Assembly: GCA_023265495.1 (NCBI GenBank)
Contig: JAHFTP010000095.1
Coordinates: 1 to 6,771 of the forward strand
Origin: Chlamydiota bacterium
GTDB lineage: Bacteria; Chlamydiota; Chlamydiia; Chlamydiales; Rhabdochlamydiaceae
Length of the DNA stretch: 6,771 bases
Reading direction: 5' to 3'
Positions 4,844 through 6,771 of this stretch are shown piece after piece. The notes under the pieces were generated by a model that searched no databases, was not told where the DNA came from, and saw only the letters and a list, made by a program, of their open reading frames with translations. Numbering within the stretch: the first letter of the stretch is position 1; each line of letters opens with the position of its first letter. The position numbers were made by a program, and so were the translations under genes.

Positions 4844-6466
4844 ATGTCTTTAGACGAATCGACTGCATACATCTTAGAAGAGATGCTCAATACTGAAGTT
4901 GATGCCAATCTTCTCAAAACAGCATTCACGCAATTCTTTAAAGAGGGAGGGACAATACCTTCGGCATTAGACATCGTTAGCGATCAAGTACTAGGGCCCA
5001 CCCAAAAGATCGTACAAACACTAGCCTCCTCTCCTACAGAAACGGAGCTAGAGCAAAAATACATCCAGACAAAAAAAGCCCTTTTAGAAACAAGTAAATG
5101 GCTAGAGTCCACCTTACATGTCTACCACACGCTTTTCCCCAAGGCCCCACTTTCCTTAGAACTTGAAGAGAAACGAAAAGCTACACTGGCTTTTTGCGAC
5201 TCACTAGTGCGTGCATTGGATCAATATCTGCCGCAAGTGTTGGCCGCAAGAAAAAAAAGGCTCACTGCAAACTTTGCACAGGCCAAAGAAAAACTCCTCT
5301 TTCATATGAGCAAGGCCCTCTTTACCGACTTTGAAACCAACAAAGTAGTCTCTCTACAATCCTTTCAAACAGGACAGCTCACCTACCAAAAAACGCTTCG
5401 TAGACTCGACGCAGCCATTGATCTTATCACCGCAGAAAGAGACGCCTGGGAAAAACAAGCCCTTTCCCAGATGAGAAGTCTTTATATAATGAACAAAGCT
5501 AAATTCCCCCATGCCCTTCTCTATTCCCTACGAGGCAACATCTACGTCGTCCAAGACATTGTCGAACATTTTGTAGGAATAGGCACAGGAAAATATGTCT
5601 CAAGAACATTTGATCTAGAAACAGGCTCTGCCTATGCCCTCACCATGCCAAGAACTATCAAAAACCCAAATACGGTGGAGGATCAAGCGCAATTTAAACA
5701 GGGCAATCTCGAAAGAGCGTGGAGAGAGGCTCTCTTTTTAAAAAAATTACAGGGACGCATCGGCATTATACAATTGGTAGACCTATTTCTTTTTACTTCT
5801 CCCAGTGGAATCAAATTCTTTGAAATTACCGAACTTCTCATGAAGCAAAATCTTTATGACCTGCTAGACCCTAAAGCTCCAGCTTTAAGCAAAGAAGACG
5901 AGATAGCAATTGCCTTGGATCTCTTGCAAGGACTGCATGCCATGGCAGAGGCTCACATCATCCACCGCGACATTAAATTAGACAACATCTTAGTACGCTT
6001 ACAATCGCCCTTTTCTAAAACTACAGCCCACATCATCGATTTCAATGCTGCTTGTTTTTTCCATGAGGAGAAATATCGAGCGCTGTTTGACTGCACCCCT
6101 CTCGTCTGCCCCCCGGAATTAACCTCCATTTTAATAGAGAGCGATTTGCATTCTACAAAAAAGCTCATCCCCCTTGTTACCCCCAAAGTAGATGTTTGGA
6201 TGACGGGTTGCGTGCTTTACGCACTTTTTTTTAAAGAGAGACATCCCTTTGGAGAGAACAACCTTAGTATTCCTGAAAAAGAAAATGCCATGCATTTTTT
6301 TCATATCATACAAAAGCTTTCAGAGGATTGGATAGATCCTAAATATCATACTCACCCCATGTTTCCTCTGATAAAATCCATGTTAGTCATTGACCCTCAA
6401 AAACGTATAGAGGCAAAAGAAGCCCTCGCTCTATGTAAGAAAATTTCCACTCACTACCTTCCTTAG
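4844..6466 (+). CDS. Hanks-type Ser/Thr protein kinase with helical N-terminal domain and relocated catalytic lysine
   Basis: A 540-residue protein. Residues 1 to about 230 are charged and mostly helical, without recognisable motifs, signal peptide or membrane segment. The rest is a protein kinase fold. The glycine loop is GIGTGKYV (245-252), and the beta-3 motif YALTM has T267 where lysine is expected. The probable alpha-C glutamate is E295. The catalytic loop HRDIKLDN (374-381) is intact. DFN (399-401) replaces DFG. The P+1/APE segment CTPLVCPPE (417-425), D450 of helix F and R521 near the end are all present. Lysine K250 sits at the third glycine position, as in WNK kinases, so it may be active rather than a pseudokinase (inference). 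The start has a strong Shine-Dalgarno, AAGAAGGGG, nine bases upstream. It follows dnaJ by 69 bases. Substrate and role are unknown; regulation or secretion into a host are both possible. Confidence 0.88.
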   Translation: MSLDESTAYILEEMLNTEVDANLLKTAFTQFFKEGGTIPSALDIVSDQVLGPTQKIVQTLASSPTETELEQKYIQTKKALLETSKWLESTLHVYHTLFPKAPLSLELEEKRKATLAFCDSLVRALDQYLPQVLAARKKRLTANFAQAKEKLLFHMSKALFTDFETNKVVSLQSFQTGQLTYQKTLRRLDAAIDLITAERDAWEKQALSQMRSLYIMNKAKFPHALLYSLRGNIYVVQDIVEHFVGIGTGKYVSRTFDLETGSAYALTMPRTIKNPNTVEDQAQFKQGNLERAWREALFLKKLQGRIGIIQLVDLFLFTSPSGIKFFEITELLMKQNLYDLLDPKAPALSKEDEIAIALDLLQGLHAMAEAHIIHRDIKLDNILVRLQSPFSKTTAHIIDFNAACFFHEEKYRALFDCTPLVCPPELTSILIESDLHSTKKLIPLVTPKVDVWMTGCVLYALFFKERHPFGENNLSIPEKENAMHFFHIIQKLSEDWIDPKYHTHPMFPLIKSMLVIDPQKRIEAKEALALCKKISTHYLP

Positions 6467-6482
6467 CCAAACACTCTTTATA

Positions 6483-6511
6483 TTGTCTTAATAATACGAT
6501 TCAGATATTCT
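6483..6511 (+). promoter_or_regulatory. Candidate promoter of the last gene
   Basis: TTGTCT (6483-6488), a 17-base spacer, then TATTCT (6506-6511), with four of six consensus matches in each box. It would give a leader of about 35 bases. It is plausible because the gap separates this gene from the kinase. Confidence 0.4.
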
Positions 6512-6518
6512 TCGTATT
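6493..6518. repeat. Inverted repeat AATACGA / TCGTATT
   Basis: AATACGA (6493-6499) and TCGTATT (6512-6518) are perfect complements separated by 12 bases and followed by TTCTC. As RNA it would be a weak seven-pair stem with only two G-C pairs. It overlaps the proposed promoter, so it could be an operator or a feeble terminator for the kinase gene. The two readings cannot be separated here. Confidence 0.35.
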
Positions 6519-6552
6519 TTCTCAAAATAACCCTATTCCAAGGAGAATGATT

Positions 6553-6771
6553 ATGTCTACAGTCACTTCAGCTAATCCAACTACAACAACTTCTTCTACA
6601 ACGACAGTTCCACCGGCGTTGGCGCAAAAAACACAGGACGCAACGAAGTTCCTCAATAGTGCTGCATGCCAAATCCCTCTTGTTCTAGCAGGAACAGCTG
6701 CCAATGCAGGCATATCTGCACTAGCAGGACTTGTGTTTGGCGTGATCAATCCTATTGGCGGAGCCGTCTTT
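6553..6771 (+). CDS. Thr-rich, hydrophobic hypothetical protein, truncated by the window edge
   Basis: Seventy-three codons are open to the right edge without a stop. AAGGAGA (6540-6546) is ideally placed for ATG at 6553; an in-frame ATG at 6547 is too close to that site. Residues 1-18 are extremely rich in Ser and Thr (13 of 18), followed by VPPALAQK. A long hydrophobic, Gly/Ala-rich stretch begins near residue 37 and contains LAGLVFGVINPIGGAVF, suggestive of one or two membrane segments. No cleavable signal peptide is evident, because the N-terminus is polar and uncharged. The family is not recognised. A polar Ser/Thr-rich N-terminus with a hydrophobic region is compatible with a chlamydial type III-secreted or inclusion-membrane protein, but this is inference from a fragment. 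Confidence 0.72.
   Translation, partial: MSTVTSANPTTTTSSTTTVPPALAQKTQDATKFLNSAACQIPLVLAGTAANAGISALAGLVFGVINPIGGAVF

Larger units (their letters stand above)
6467..6552 (+). other. Intergenic gap between the kinase gene and the last gene
   Basis: An 86-base AT-rich gap. It contains the promoter candidate and inverted repeat described separately, and ends in a strong Shine-Dalgarno, AAGGAGA (6540-6546). No obvious rho-independent terminator for the kinase gene is present. Confidence 0.5.

Noticed and set aside
4711..4974. Minus-strand ORF across the dnaJ-kinase junction
   Set aside because: Covers the end of dnaJ and start of the kinase gene in antisense, with no motif and no ribosome binding site.
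6522..6749. Minus-strand 75-codon ORF at the right edge
   Set aside because: It is antisense to the plus-strand gene at 6553, which has a much better ribosome binding site and promoter. Its open frame reflects the Thr/Ala-rich coding on the other strand.

Overview
The window most likely comes from a member of the phylum Chlamydiota, probably an environmental (non-Chlamydia) lineage. The gene order lon (minus strand) / tsaB / rpsU / dnaJ matches the block I recall from Chlamydia trachomatis (CT344 to CT341). The S21 and Lon sequences also read like the chlamydial versions, for example the Lon N-domain motif LTRRPFFPGMAAPLVIEPG. The genus cannot be fixed from sequence alone. Base composition is moderately AT-rich and no RNA genes, CRISPR arrays or insertion sequences are visible.

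Layout. Positions 1-2332 (minus strand) hold the ATP-dependent protease Lon, cut at its C-terminus by the window edge and starting at TTG. Positions 2333-2512 are a divergent promoter region with a cluster of AGAAC half-sites. Positions 2513-3157 encode TsaB, a subunit of the t6A tRNA-modification machinery. After a 143-base gap comes rpsU (ribosomal protein S21, 3301-3495). The gap from 3496 to 3616 contains a good CIRCE operator (3505-3531) four bases upstream of a sigma-70-type promoter, so the next gene, dnaJ (3617-4774), is probably under HrcA heat-shock control. A 69-base spacer full of overlapping palindromes leads to a 540-residue protein (4844-6466): a helical N-terminal half followed by a Hanks-type serine/threonine kinase domain. 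A separate promoter-like region then precedes a truncated Thr-rich, hydrophobic protein (6553 to the right edge).

How the genes fit together. Lon, TsaB, S21 and DnaJ are housekeeping proteins for proteolysis, translation fidelity and folding. The kinase is the accessory element. With no clear terminator after dnaJ, it may be co-transcribed with the chaperone. Its active site is unusual: the invariant beta-3 lysine is threonine, but a lysine sits at the third glycine position of the glycine loop, the same relocation known from eukaryotic WNK kinases, and DFG is DFN. This kinase and the CIRCE-dnaJ arrangement are the two most interesting items. The last gene has features compatible with a chlamydial membrane or inclusion-membrane protein, but too little of it is present to say more.
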